Part shown: in pieces, positions 10,969-21,944 of the stretch | Position numbering within the stretch: position 1 is the stretch's first letter | Layout of the letters: each line of letters opens with the position of its first letter | From: Rhipidocladum racemiflorum | Taxonomy: Eukaryota > Streptophyta > Magnoliopsida > Poales > Poaceae | Length of the DNA: 64,000 nucleotides | NCBI GenBank assembly: GCA_036346355.1 | Contig: CM070577.1 | Coordinates: forward strand, 17,235,666 to 17,299,665 | Direction of reading: 5' to 3' | Translations under genes and position numbers: made by a program | Notes under the pieces: generated by a model | Seen by the model: only the letters and a program-made list of their open reading frames with translations | Told to the model about the DNA's origin: nothing | The model's database searches: none

Positions 10969-13830
10969 TTCTTTTCACTTTTCATGGGGTGCTTGCCCCT
11001 TTTATATTTACCTACTGTGATCCATTCTTCTACATCTGCCATATCTCCAACCTTCTCCTTCAGAGAAATGGTGGGTGGCTTTAATTGATTTTCACACACA
11101 ATAGGCAAAACATCATTCTTTCTAGAGCAATCTCCAACAGAGATCCCCTCATCAGACTTACTAAGTCTTTTAGCATCTAATTCCTTACAAGCTAATATAT
11201 TTGTAATTTTTTCAGACTCTGAACATCCCATCATAATATCAACACTCTCAGATAAAGAGTTCAAATCTGCAACAGAAAAAGAATCAAAGGAGCTATTGGA
11301 TAACATACCTTTCTGATTGTTCACCTCCAGGTTTTTTTTTCTGTTGAAGCTCTTTTGCTTTCTGTAGAACAGACTTACCCTTATCATCAATTCTCTTACT
11401 TCTTCTTTGACAAAGAACAGGTCCCCATGTACTCTGTCTTTTCAGAGAAACATCAGCATCTTTCAAGTCAGAGATCTTCTGTCCATTACTTTCATTATAG
11501 AGAATCAGATCATCAGATTTAACTGCACTCGTACAATATTCCTCAGCATTATCTTCTTTTTTCCAGGGTTCATGAGAGTCAGATTCAATTTGAACATTTT
11601 TTTGATCTCCCAATTCAGACTGAACAGATTTTCCATGATATTCTGAGATAAAATCTTCAAAATGCCTATCTTCAAGATCAGAACCAGTTATTTTCACATA
11701 ATTATGAGTATCAATCTCTTCCTCATGAACTCTATCAAATTCTTCATCAGAATCAATCATCTCCATTTCTCGAAGAAGTTTATAGCATTTGTCATTATTA
11801 ACAATCTCATCTTCAAACCTATTCTTAACATTCTCCTGGAACAATTGAACCCAAGATTTACTTTCACTGCTCCCTGAATCTATATTCAAACCTTTCTCAC
11901 AATCCCAGCATTTAGTATCATTTTTCACTACAGACTTTCCTTTTATATCAGAAAGATTATCAGCAGCATTACTTATGTTGCTTCTATTAGAAGAACCCAA
12001 AACAGAGTTTCCAATCAAAGACTGATTCTGTTCAGTATCCATGTTATCCCCATTACCATCTTCTTTTTTATTTTTATCATCAAAGTCATCTAGGTCATCA
12101 TCATTATCATCATTGTTATCCTCATCATCCGCTGCTACATGAGTATCAATCTTTTCTACTGTTATGTTTATCATAAACAAATTTTTTTCAGCTCCCAACA
12201 TTCTCTGCTGAGGGATTTTTGTAGGGTCCCTGCACGCAATTTGAATTCTCACCACCTCATAGAAACTCCTAAACATCCCTGTCCAATCAGCGTCAACTAG
12301 AATTCCAAAACAGGAAGCCACTTGTTCAAAAACTTTCCAATTGCACCACTTAGGAGGGATACCTCTAATTTGAATCCAAACCTCTTGCAGTTCATCAAAA
12401 ACATCTAAGTCTCCTTTCCACGATTCAATATACACAGTCACTCCGGGTTTGTTCAAATTAAAGCTAGGAAGCAGGGCTAAATCAGAGACTTTCTTCTGAG
12501 GAGGGAATCTAACAAGGAACCGAAAACTCTCCAATTGTCTAACTTGCCAAGGCCACTGAGCATCAAATATGTCAGCCAAATTTTTCTCTAGCTCTTCTAA
12601 GGTAATTTCCCCCTGATCTATAGTGATGATTCCACAATTTTTGAATCTAAAAGTAGCACTCTTGCTTGATTCAGGCACTTCAATATGGAAAAAACCCAAG
12701 CCATTAGCAGCACTACCAATAAACCTAGCAGTTTTCTGGGACTGTAAACGGATTGGACAGTGTTCAACCTGGTGACCTGGTTCCTCACAGATGAAACATA
12801 GCTTCGGATTTTTACACTGCCCCACTAAATGACCCGGCTCCCCACAATTGTAGCAGATAGACTTCACGTAAGGTTCTAGGGCAACCAGATCTGTAGGAGG
12901 TTTACCTTTGTCTTTAGGTTTGTTGATTTCCGGCTGTTGCACATGATGAATCACTGCCGGATCTTGCGCTTGATGACGTTGCGGTTGATGAGGTTGAGGA
13001 GGCCGATTTGGGGGAAACCACTGGTTCGGATTCTGCTGAGGGAAACGTCCTCCCCGATGTCCCCTCTGCCCTCTGAACGGAGGTGGAGGACGCCAACCGT
13101 GCCCAGAGCCTCCGCCGCCGCCTCTCCCCCACTGACTCCAATGATCTGACATCTTCACCACCGAGGCAAAGGAAGGATTTCCTTTTCCCCTTCCGCAAAA
13201 ATCTCTCGTGATGCTTAAAGCCCGGGGGTTAGGAAGTAAGGAATCTCTAGATGAAGTAGGCACACAATCAGAGATCGAAAATTTTCCAGAAGAAAGCAAA
13301 TCGCGTCGGATCCAGACCAGCGCAGATCGCGCCGCCTGAACCCTAACACGAGGGGAAACAGAGGTAGGAATAACCCAGAGTTGCCCAAAAATATCTTCGA
13401 GATCCTCATCGTCACCTGTACCTGGGCCACCTCTGCTTTCTCTGATTTGCCCTTCATCATCCATAGTAATTGCCATCTCACCCCCATCATGTCGCACGGC
13501 GCCAGATGTCAACGATCGGGTGCTCTGAAAGTTGGGTCGGAGACATACCATGGGTTCCTTGAGATCCACATCGCCAGTTTGTCCGATACTCGCCACATAT
13601 GTCGCTGATCCAGGCTTGGAAGAGATGCCGGCGACGACGCCATGTAATGTGGCCACCGTGGCATTCCATGAAGGCGGCGTGGAGATGGCGTCATGGCATG
13701 TTGCATCGATGGGAGGCGAGACGTCCGCCCAGACGCTCCGGTCGCCCAGACGTGCTTGGGGTCGGGGCTTGCGGGCTGCGGCACGGACGCCGTCGACGAG
13801 AAGGGCCTCCAATTCGTGTTTAGTTTTCAT
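10965..13830 (-). pseudogene. LINE ORF1: zinc-knuckle RNA-binding protein; one homopolymer frameshift
   Basis: The main frame runs 13830-11293. It has two adjacent CCHC knuckles (CYNCGEPGHLVGQC and CFICEEPGHQVEHC, at about 12760-12865), then a region like the plant LINE ORF1 fold, then a long acidic, Asp/Asn-rich low-complexity tail. In a T9 run on the plus strand (about 11332-11341) the frame shifts to 11390-10965, which supplies the last ~140 codons including EEWITVGKYKRGKH. That second frame stops at 10965-10967, overlapping the ORF2 ATG as ATGA. This coupling suggests that ORF2 was translated by termination-reinitiation. The protein presumably coats the LINE RNA. Confidence 0.85.
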
Positions 13831-13917
13831 CTTCCGGATTTCAGAGGTTAGCCAAAGGTCTCAACATGCTGTCCTCAAGTCCCCAGATTCTGAAAATCGG
13901 TAGCGGTATATACAAGT

Positions 13918-14994
13918 TAGTGATGGCAGTTTTATCTATGGGTTTGAATACCCCATCCGATAAGAGTGGGCACAGGTAGCACTTTAGACCCATAAATTTT
14001 TGGATTTGGGTATCTGGTAAGGTCATAGGGTAGACGTGGGTGTCAATTTATTCCCATAAGTATCTATGGGTATCCTATAACATGTGAGCCCCACTTAAAA
14101 TATACATTAAAAAGATAAAACCCTAGCTCCCCAATCCCCTTACTCAGCAGTCGGCAAGCCCAAATCGCATATTCGCAATCCCCATTGCCTCCCTCGGCAC
14201 TAGCCTCCCTCCCCTCACCTCTCCTCCCTCGACACCGGTTCCTCCCCTCGCCTCCCTCCCTTGCCTCCGGCCTCCCTCCTAGCCTCCCCTTGCCTCTCCT
14301 CCATCAGCGCCGGCTCCTCCCCTCGCCTCTTCTCCATCGGCTCCGGCCTCCCTCCCCTCGCCTCTCCTCCCTCGGCGTCGGCCTCACCTCCCTCGAATCG
14401 CCTCACTCCGCTTTGTTCGCATCGCAGGCTCACCCCCACGCAGCCACGCCCCTCACGGCTTCGTCCCATGGCTGCCTCCCGTGCCCCTCCCTCTCCCTCC
14501 CGAGTCCCGTCGCCCTCCACCTCAGTCTCCCTCGATGCGTCTGCATCGGCTCCACTCCGACCACCTCCCTCCCTCCCGGCCGCCTCGCCTCCCTCGAATC
14601 GCCTCACTCCGCTTTGTTCGTATCGCCGGCTCAACCCCACGCGGCCACGCCCCTCACGGCTTCGTCCCATGGCTGTCTCCCGTGCCCCTCCCTCTCCCTC
14701 CCGAGTCCCGTCGCCCTCCACCTTAGTCTCCCTCGATGCGTCTGCCTCAGCTCCACTCCGACCACCTCCCTCCCTCCCGGCCACCTCGCCCCCACGGCCC
14801 CCCTGCCCTCATCGCCCCCCATGCCTCTGTGCCCATGGGTACCCATTTGGTATCGGGTACCCATCGAGTTCAGCTGTAGGCACATATTTATATCCGAGAA
14901 ACCTAGTGGGTTCGGGTGGGTGGCACAGTTTTAGGTTTCGGATTCGAATAGATGGCAGTTGTACTCAGAGATACCTATCCGATTACCATCCCTA
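13918..14994. mobile_element. hAT-like non-autonomous element with a GC-rich captured-looking insert
   Basis: The ends TAGTGATGGCAG and TACCATCCCTA are inverted relative to each other. The 8-bp flanks ATACAAGT (13910-13917) and ATACTAAT (14995-15002) match at 6 of 8 positions. The interior (about 14160-14830) is very GC-rich and coding-like, with a two-unit duplication of period 201 bp (units start near 14391 and 14592). Because 201 is a multiple of 3, an open frame at 14185-14934 (249 codons, Ser/Pro/Leu-rich) runs through both units. There is no recognisable domain. It may be a captured gene or 5' UTR fragment, as in Pack-type elements. Confidence 0.6.
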
Positions 14995-15083
14995 ATACTA
15001 ATTGACTAGATGAAGTCATCGCAATATGTGCACTGCGTGTGAAGCAACGGCAAGCCAGCAACAGTATGATCCCCGGGAAAAGT

Positions 15084-15591
15084 GGAAAAATTGAGTAAAT
15101 AACTCACAGTTAAATCAAAATTGAGAAAATAACCTGCAGTAAATTCAAATGCGATGAATGGAGGTGGCTTCCGCCAGGCGGCGTGGCTTCCGCCGGATGG
15201 TGCGGTGGAAGGTGGGCTTCCGCCGTATGGTATGGCTTCCGCCATGGGAGTTGGCGGAAAGAGTGGTTTCGGCCACATGGGCACATGCGCCAAATTTTTC
15301 TGCTATCTGCGGGCCGCATGTCTTTCCGTGCGAGACTTTCGGTGCAACCCGGCTTCCACCGTGTGGTGTGGCGGAAGCCACCCGTTTCCACCACACGGTG
15401 TGGCGGAAGCCACCTGGGGTGGCGGAAACAGCGCTTCCGCCGGGTGGTGTGGCGGAAGCCACGTTTCCACCATTCCATGCGGCGGAAACCATGTCACCTA
15501 GCGGAATCAACTGCTATTCACCGTATTCCATTTTACTGCTGGTTATTTTTTCAATTTTGATTTAACTGTGATTTATTTACAAAATTTTTCC
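15084..15591. mobile_element. Mutator-like non-autonomous element, 508 bp, with about 50-bp TIRs
   Basis: The first and last 50 bp form an inverted repeat with only a few mismatches, both beginning GGAAAAATT and sharing TCACAGTTAAATCAAAATTG. The flanks are CGGGAAAAGT at 15074-15083 and 15592-15601, a 9-10 bp duplication as expected for MULEs. Copy 1 near 2586-2600 shows the unoccupied site. The interior contains TTCCGCC five times and GGCGGAA six times between 15170 and 15490. Open frames in several phases here are by-products of this repeat and are not called as genes. Confidence 0.85.
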
Positions 15592-16299
15592 CGGGAAAAG
15601 TTTAGTACTACCGCATAGTATTGCATAGCTCCCCCTTTCCCTCCGCGCGCGCTCTCTCTCTCTCTCTCTCATTCATGCACTTGAATGTGCACATGATATA
15701 GGCCGGTCAGTAGTTATTACAGTGCGACAGCAATACTAGCTATTGTCACAGTGCTCATGTAGATTGCAGAGTGACTAGCTGCCAATCAGTTCAGATTTGT
15801 TCGGACCATGCACTATCCGTGCTTCGATTTTCACTTGGAAGATGTGAGAAAAGGGACTAAACATGCAGATGCAAGTAGTAGGGTTGAGTGTGAATTACAT
15901 TGCTTCTTCAAGGAAATCAAGGAGAAGCTAGACTAACATTGGAAATTGCCTACTTGTCGATGATTATAGAGACTCAACGGACACACAGGTCTAGGTTCCC
16001 AGAAAAATGTGTGTGTATGTATATCCAATTCACCAAACAATCTTTGCTTTTAATTAAGTATATTGCCTCGATACTAAAATATTATACAATTATTTTCTAT
16101 AATTTGCAAAATATTCTTCCGCGGAACAGAGTGACTAAACACTCTTCATTGCGCTAAAAAAAACTAGAATACATAGGAATCATTATGAATCTATTTTTTT
16201 TAAAAGAACGGGAAAGGGGTTTAAACAACCCAACCGTGTGTTTTGCCACTATGTTTCCCAACACTTTCATTGTATAACTAGCTCATTTTAGGATGTACA

Positions 16300-17623
16300 C
16301 AGGGACTGAGCCAGAAATTTTATATGTGGGGAGCCAATCCACCAAAAAGCGATTATGTTCATCTGGTTTCAAGCCAAAGTTCTGAACACCTACCGTGACA
16401 ATACATTGTTTGACATCCGTCTACCTAATGACCTATCAAAATAAGCTTTATGTTATTTTGATGTCAAACAGTTGCATGAGAATGAGACATTTGTTTAGTG
16501 TCTACATTGCACTGAAATTATCACAGCCCACTCTTCAATGTTAGGTTTGCTAAGATCTAAGTCTAAGACTTTATCTAATCTAGGTCATGATCACAAGAAT
16601 AATACGAAATAAATGTTAGGTTAAACTAACACGGATTGGATGAAGACATTGCCATTAGGGTTCCTTTGCTCGGTTGAAGTTCTTGCGCGATGAAGAAAGA
16701 AGGGAGACGCCGAGACCCACTCGGTGATAGTAGAGGTCTTCGGTAGCATAACGTCGACTCTTAGATCGGATTGAATGTGTTAGGCAGAGGATGAACTCGC
16801 GATTTTGTCTCAATATCTTGAGTTCTGGTCTTTTGCCTCTTTTCTCAATCTAGTGCTGGTTATCGGGACCTGAACCAATATATATTGGGGAGCTCCCGAT
16901 CAGAGCTTAGGTGTTGAATTAGATCCAAAATTTTCGGAATTAGTTAGTTTGGCCTGAGTTCACCACTAACATTCAAGTTTTCATGAATTAGATCTTTGGT
17001 TTGGGAGTTTTTGGGGGAAGAAATGCCAAAAAAAAGGGAAAGAGAATAAGAGGGAGTTGTGCTGCCTACTGGTGCTCCTCTTCTCATGCCCTGAGTTCTT
17101 AGGATTGTGAGAGATAAGCGGTGAAGGTTGTTACTAGCTGCTTGTTGGGAATACAAGGTCATTTGTGCATATGTACATCAGTACATGTAACATTGATTAG
17201 ATAACTAAGAATTTACTCACTTCCCGATGATATAAGTCGAAAGCCCACCATACTCACATAGCAAAGATAAATTAAATATAATAAAAAGTAAATATCATTG
17301 GACCATGCATATCCCAATTAAATGGCATACTACAACTACTCATCAACTTTTTTAGCAGTAAAAAAGAATATATTATGAAAATATTGCAATAACTACACAT
17401 TTGATCTCCGTAATTGACTTGTATTGTAGGGTAACGCGTCCAAAGAATGATGATTTATATTGCGGAATGCTGGATGGAGAGTTACATGTAAGCTATGAAA
17501 GGGACCAAACATTCTGTTTTAGGGTTTTGTTTCACACAAAATCAAAGGGGTCTGATTTTTTTTTTTTTTTTTTGAAGCATGGGGTGCCATGGCTGCCTCT
17601 AGCCCCTGCTGTCTCCGTCCCTA
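16300..17623. mobile_element. Old hAT-like element (copy 2) containing a solo LTR
   Basis: The left end is CAGGGACTGAGCCAG after GATGTACA (16292-16299). The right end is CTGTCTCCGTCCCTA followed by GACGTATC (17624-17631), a mutated version of the 8-bp duplication kept in copy 1. No transposase is visible. The element was present before the segment was duplicated, since copy 1 retains its right half. Confidence 0.55.
16539..16971. mobile_element. Solo LTR, 433 bp
   Basis: It starts TGTTAG and ends CTAACA, with TTCAA on both sides (16534-16538, 16972-16976). Copy 1 at about 3682-3692 has ATCTTCAAGACTTC, the unoccupied site. Sequence on both sides resumes the paralogous segment, so no internal retrotransposon domain remains. 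A possible TATA (ATATATATTGG) lies near 16880-16890. Superfamily is not determinable from the LTR alone. Confidence 0.88.
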
Positions 17624-18127
17624 GACGTATCAAAATTAGCAGTTAAACTGAAATAAATTACACTACTTTGCTTGACTTACTACTTTCGAAAACAACACAA
17701 TGAATGCTACAATAGGTCAAATAACACACCATACATATGTCAGCTAGCACAAAGTCTTTTCAGCATGTCAAGAAAACTGAAAGATGCATGCTAACTTGTA
17801 CCCTTCTACATATAACTCCTTACATACTGGTAGATAGTAGCAATTTTTAAGACACTTTCTTTTTCATGAGAACTTGCAGTTTTTCCGTTCCTCCAAAGCT
17901 GTGAACATTTCCTCTGAACTAGCTAGTTCCAAAGAACTCCAATATTCCAAAGCTAGTAAAGAAATAAAGCAAGACGCGCAAAGAGATCTAGTAGCTAGCC
18001 AGCTAGAGTAGACGAGAGCAACATAAGGATGTTGGTCCAGCTCTATTCTTTTCGTTTTGCCGCAATGCCTCTCGAGATTTTTCTTCTTTTTTTATCACTA
18101 CTAAAGATTACATTCTAATTTGGATAT

Positions 18128-19449
18128 GATGTTTTTTTATGAAAAGGTCGTATTCGTACCATGCCAACGTATCGAGCTGAGTTTTCAGATCCAACACAAC
18201 CCATCATTCGTGTCATGCCAGTCCAATCCAAAGATATCCGTGTTGTGCTAGGCCGGCCGTGCCAATGACCAGCCCAAAAAAGAATGATCTACCAAACATT
18301 GCGTGAGTTCGGTAGAGGTGGCGGTGGCCACGGCGTCATCGAACAAGCCAACCAACGACACTCAGCGGAAATTTGGTAGAGATGGCCATGACGGTCGCGA
18401 CGCCATCGAACGCGGCCAGCGACACTCAGCGGAAGCGGAAGAACTTAAGTCACCGGGAGGGAGGACGAAGCGCCAAAAGAAGACCACGAAGAAAACATGG
18501 TAAAAGGTAGGTAGGTCCACGCGGTTTTAGATGACCCTTCCACTTGGCTTGGGTTGACTCTTCTCTTTGGGTTGTGTTCGGTAATTCAGGCCGCTAGCTG
18601 GCAATGGTCCCCGTATGGCTGATTTCGCCTTGCCGGCGCGTCGTCTCTTGCTCGGTTGACCATGAGCAGGTGCATGCTGGCTTTCCCTAAAAAAAAGTTG
18701 AGCGCTGACTTCAGTTGGACGAGTAAACACAAAGAGATGGTGACCTTTTTACTATATACGAATAAAATGATTCAACGAGCGAGAAATCAAGCTGAAGAAA
18801 AGAAGCGAGAGATCATAATCATGGTGGGAGATGTGTTGCTTCATGCTGCTTAATTCCCCCATTCCATTTCTGTTGTCGCGTGATGCTCAAATGCTGAGAA
18901 TGAGGCAGCACCATCAAACCGAATATACATGACAATTTTGTCCTGGAGACTACGAAAAATGGATTACGTTAGATAAAGAAAAGAATGGAAGAAATATACA
19001 TCGAAGTCTAGATGAATCGAGACATAATTGCAGTTCATAGGCAAATCTCCACCACCCGCATAGCTGCTCACAACGTCCTTTAGTAATCCAGACGTAATTG
19101 CAGCTCCTAGGTAAATCTCCACCCACATCGCTGTTCACAACGTCCTTTCTTGTATTACTAATGGCAGTTACAAGCTCGAGCAAATACTACTTGACGATCA
19201 GAACATCAAAGATGTTAAAAAATATTTTATTTTTATAACGTTTGCGGCAGCAAAACTGAGCTACACCGAGTCGGAGCGTGCCCTGCCGGGGTGGATCCGG
19301 CCGAACTTCTCTTTTAGGATGCAGAGAAGATAGCGAAGAACACAACGTGTGCCGAACAGTGGGGGGCCCACCACCGAGAACGACCACCCACCTGTCGGAA
19401 TGGAGCAGAGCCTTCGATGCAAACTTGTTAATACAGTACCTAAAATTTA
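18128..19449. other. Intergenic, with two small tandem duplications
   Basis: No gene is supported here. Two imperfect units of about 64 bp at about 18310-18435 share GGTAGAG and CGACACTCAGCGGAA. A second pair of about 65 bp at about 19020-19160 shares AATTGCAG, AAATCTCCACC and TCACAACGTCCTTT. Short open frames overlap these repeats and have no recognisable domains. Confidence 0.5.
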
Positions 19450-19720
19450 GGCCCTGTTTGGTAACTTAAAATCTTTCTACTAGAATCTGGAAGAAACCCA
19501 GCCAAACGAGCTAAAATTCAGAACGATTCTTTTTGGAACGTTTCTTCTTTTTCCACGCCGTGGCTGAATCACTCTCAACCCCGTTTCTACTAGTTTACTA
19601 ATCCTGAATCAGAATAAACAAGCAGTTTGCAAAGTGATTCGATTCTACGCAAACGCTTTTACAAAGAATCTAACCGCTGCTTTTACCTAATCCTGGAATG
19701 CAGGCAAATCAAACGGCACC
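19450..19720. mobile_element. Tourist-like MITE, 271 bp, upstream of the membrane-protein gene
   Basis: The start GGCCCTGTTTGGTAAC is inverted relative to the end CAAATCAAACGGCACC, with TTA at 19447-19449 and 19721-19723. The left end type matches the MITE at 6084-6292. Confidence 0.65.
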
Positions 19721-19938
19721 TTAACTCTTAAAATAGTATATTTAGTAGTATCGTACATACAAATTTAGTATAATAATAATATATATTTAATTATGTGTAC
19801 ATAAAAATTCACCTGTAATATTAATTCAATAGACTATATTATCAATTTTTCCGGTATAACTTATATTGATCGATGATATAACTGATATTGATTGATATTA
19901 GACAGATATTAAACCGTTATGACCGGTATTGAAATCAG

Positions 19939-19946
19939 TATAAATA
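19939..19946 (+). promoter_or_regulatory. Candidate TATA box for the 20251 gene
   Basis: TATAAATA lies 305 bp before the ATG at 20251, in AT-rich sequence that changes sharply to GC-rich near 20040. That change is typical of the start of a grass transcription unit. It is a candidate only: a 5' UTR of about 270 bp would be implied. Confidence 0.3.
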
Positions 19947-20250
19947 CGACTGCTTCGTATCAATTTAGATGCTAAGTTAGTATATACCCACCATACCAAA
20001 TGTACATGTATTGCTAACCATATGCTTCGATGGCAAGAAGCGAACAAGGAACCCCGCGCCCGATCGATACCCACCCACCGGACGCGTAATAGCACCCGCA
20101 CGCAACGCGAACACGACGGAAGCTTCCGAACCACCCCCCCCCCCCCCGATCCACCAGCTGCCGCGCCACCACGACGCGAGCACGAGAAGGCGGCAGCGTC
20201 GTCACAAGAGAGGCGTAGGCACGGGCGCACGCCGCGAGGAGAGGGAGGAG

Positions 20251-21944
20251 ATGAGAAGGCCGCACGGCGCATGCGGCAGATCCAGCCCGGCCCCGGCCGC
20301 TGCCCTCCTCCTCGCCGCCGCCGCGATCTGCGCCCAGTTCGCGACAGGTTCGTGCTCCTCGAGCCCCGCTCGATCTATTGGAACCTGGCCAGATTTGGGG
20401 ACGGCGCGAGGGATCCACATGGAGATCTGGATTGGGGGCGTGGCGTGGGATTGGTCAAGCGTCGCCGCCAGTCGGTGGCTCCGTTAATTATTTCTCCTTT
20501 TATTATGGTTTGCGAGTCTAATTAATTAATTGGGTGGATTGGGATTTGGGGCAAGGAAATCGCCAAATCCCGTGTTAGCTTCAGGGAGAGGCGGTATGAG
20601 CAATCGAACAGCTTGAACTTAGGGTTGGGCTTTCAGAATTCGTAGCGGTTAATTTGGATCTTCGCGACAAGCGGTTCGAGTTTTTTTAGAATTCGTAGCT
20701 TTTTATAGGGAGATTTGATTGTTTTTCTCAAAGTTGGCGTGATTTTACCGCGGGCTCAAATGTCACTGAGACGCCGTGGTAAATCATCAATTGCATATCA
20801 ACTTTGTGGCAAATAATCAATTATACCTTTTGTTGTAAATCACATGCACTGCATACTTTTATTGTTGATGCAACTTACTGTAAAACTCAAATCTGTGATA
20901 GAGTTGTACAGCTTGCTCCTTTCACTTTGTTGCTTTACCAAACTGAGTCATCCAGGTCTTTCTAGTCTTCTCTATAAACTTCTGAAAATAGAAAGAGAAT
21001 AAACTGTTGGGAATTAGGCTGTTACTTTAAATTCTCTCCAGGCCTAGCTTTGTTTATCCCATATTGTCTATGAACAGCTGAATCAGCGAGATAGCATATG
21101 TTATGGCTGATTAACACCATGTTTGAACAATTTTCGAATTATTTTTTGGTGTGAACAGAATATTTCGTAGGTTTCTATTTAAAGGACATGAATCAGTATA
21201 TCTTGGTCCGTTTTTATGGAAGTTGGCCTAAGCCAGCCAGGTTATCTTAGGATTTCTAGCTAGCCAGCTAGGATCTTGTGTGTACTGCTTGACACTAGGA
21301 ACCAGATAGAAACGGTACTTGCTGCCCAACAGGAAGCCAGGAACCAGTCAGGCAGTAACAACCGGTTATGCATAATCATACCGGTTTTGTATCACGGGGC
21401 AGCAAAAATGTAGGAGTGCAATTGGAAGCTGTAATGTGGGGTTCTTCGATCGGGAAGCAATAGTTCTAAAATTTAAGTGAGAGGAAGCAATAGTTCTAAA
21501 ATTTAAGTGAGAAAATGATGTGGTTACCCTCAACTGCTGATGAGTGTTATGCTTTTATATGCTACATAACTTTTTTAACTTTTGAAGGCACTAACTTCTG
21601 ATAGAAGCTTGGCACACACATGAACTAATAAAACCTCTTCAGTTATCCATGAACTCCACCTTGGGGTTTTGATTTTAGATCATTGAAACATGCCTACAAT
21701 GTTTCCAGGACTAGCTGGTGATCCTCAAACATCCAACGATGATAAGAAAGCTGAAGCTCACTCGAAAGGTCATACTGGCCAAACTGTTTTGTTTATCTTC
21801 CTAGGAGTTGGGGCTGCCATTCTGTTGTCATTTGTCCTTTTCAAGTATTGGCAGAAGAAGAAAAGAGAGGAACAACATGCACGTCTGCTAAAGCTATTTG
21901 AAGAGGATGATGACATTGAAGTTGAGCTTGGCCTTAGAGATTGA
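20251..21944 (+). CDS. Small single-pass membrane protein, two exons, 110 residues
   Basis: Exon 1 is 20251-20347 and exon 2 is 21709-21944, joined across a GT..AG intron of 1,361 bp in phase 1; total 333 bp. Residues 1-32 (Ala/Leu-rich, ending AQFAT) look like a signal peptide. A short polar lumenal or extracellular part follows. A transmembrane segment VLFIFLGVGAAILLSFVLF then leads into WQKKKREEQ, a basic stop-transfer stretch, and an acidic cytosolic tail ending EVELGLRD. This predicts a type I topology. The acceptor at 21708 was chosen because an earlier AG near 21678 would put a stop directly in frame. I do not recognise a named family; a short conserved plant membrane protein of unknown function is the best description. 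A start at 21690 within exon 2 is possible but would lose the signal peptide. Confidence 0.75.

Larger units (their letters stand above)
7009..13897 (-). mobile_element. Apparently full-length L1-type LINE, 6.9 kb
   Basis: The element is flanked by a 14-bp duplication CGGTAGCGGTATAT (6995-7008 and 13898-13911). The 3' end lies at the left, with a short A tail after CTTGATCT on the minus strand. It carries a short 5' UTR (13831-13897), ORF1, ORF2 and a 3' UTR of about 370 bp. The 3' UTR holds a three-unit 15-bp repeat of TTGAGTTCCCAG type (7279-7320). Copy 1 of the host segment at about 2493-2506 lacks the element. Confidence 0.92.
6786..18127. repeat. Copy 2 of the intron 1 segment, expanded by nested insertions
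   Basis: This is collinear with 2268-5051 but interrupted by the LINE 7009-13897, hAT-like 13918-14994, Mutator-like 15084-15591 and the solo LTR 16539-16971. It lacks both Tourist-like MITEs found in copy 1. No GDSL exon accompanies it: 18128-18500 contains nothing like exon 1. A CT microsatellite lies at about 15650-15670, where copy 1 has a C tract. Confidence 0.85.

Noticed and set aside
14185..14934. 249-codon Ser/Pro-rich frame called as a gene
   Set aside because: It is low complexity with a 201-bp tandem duplication inside a hAT-like element, and other frames are open over the same GC-rich stretch. It is described as part of the element.
15145..15565. Several overlapping frames of 115-135 codons on both strands
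   Set aside because: They lie inside the Mutator-like element and are produced by the repeated GGCGGAA/TTCCGCC units, which stay open in several phases; no domain is present.
20011..20525. Long overlapping frames around 20.0-20.5 kb as independent genes
   Set aside because: They arise from GC-rich 5' UTR and exon 1 sequence. Only the frame from 20251 splices cleanly to the conserved-looking second exon.
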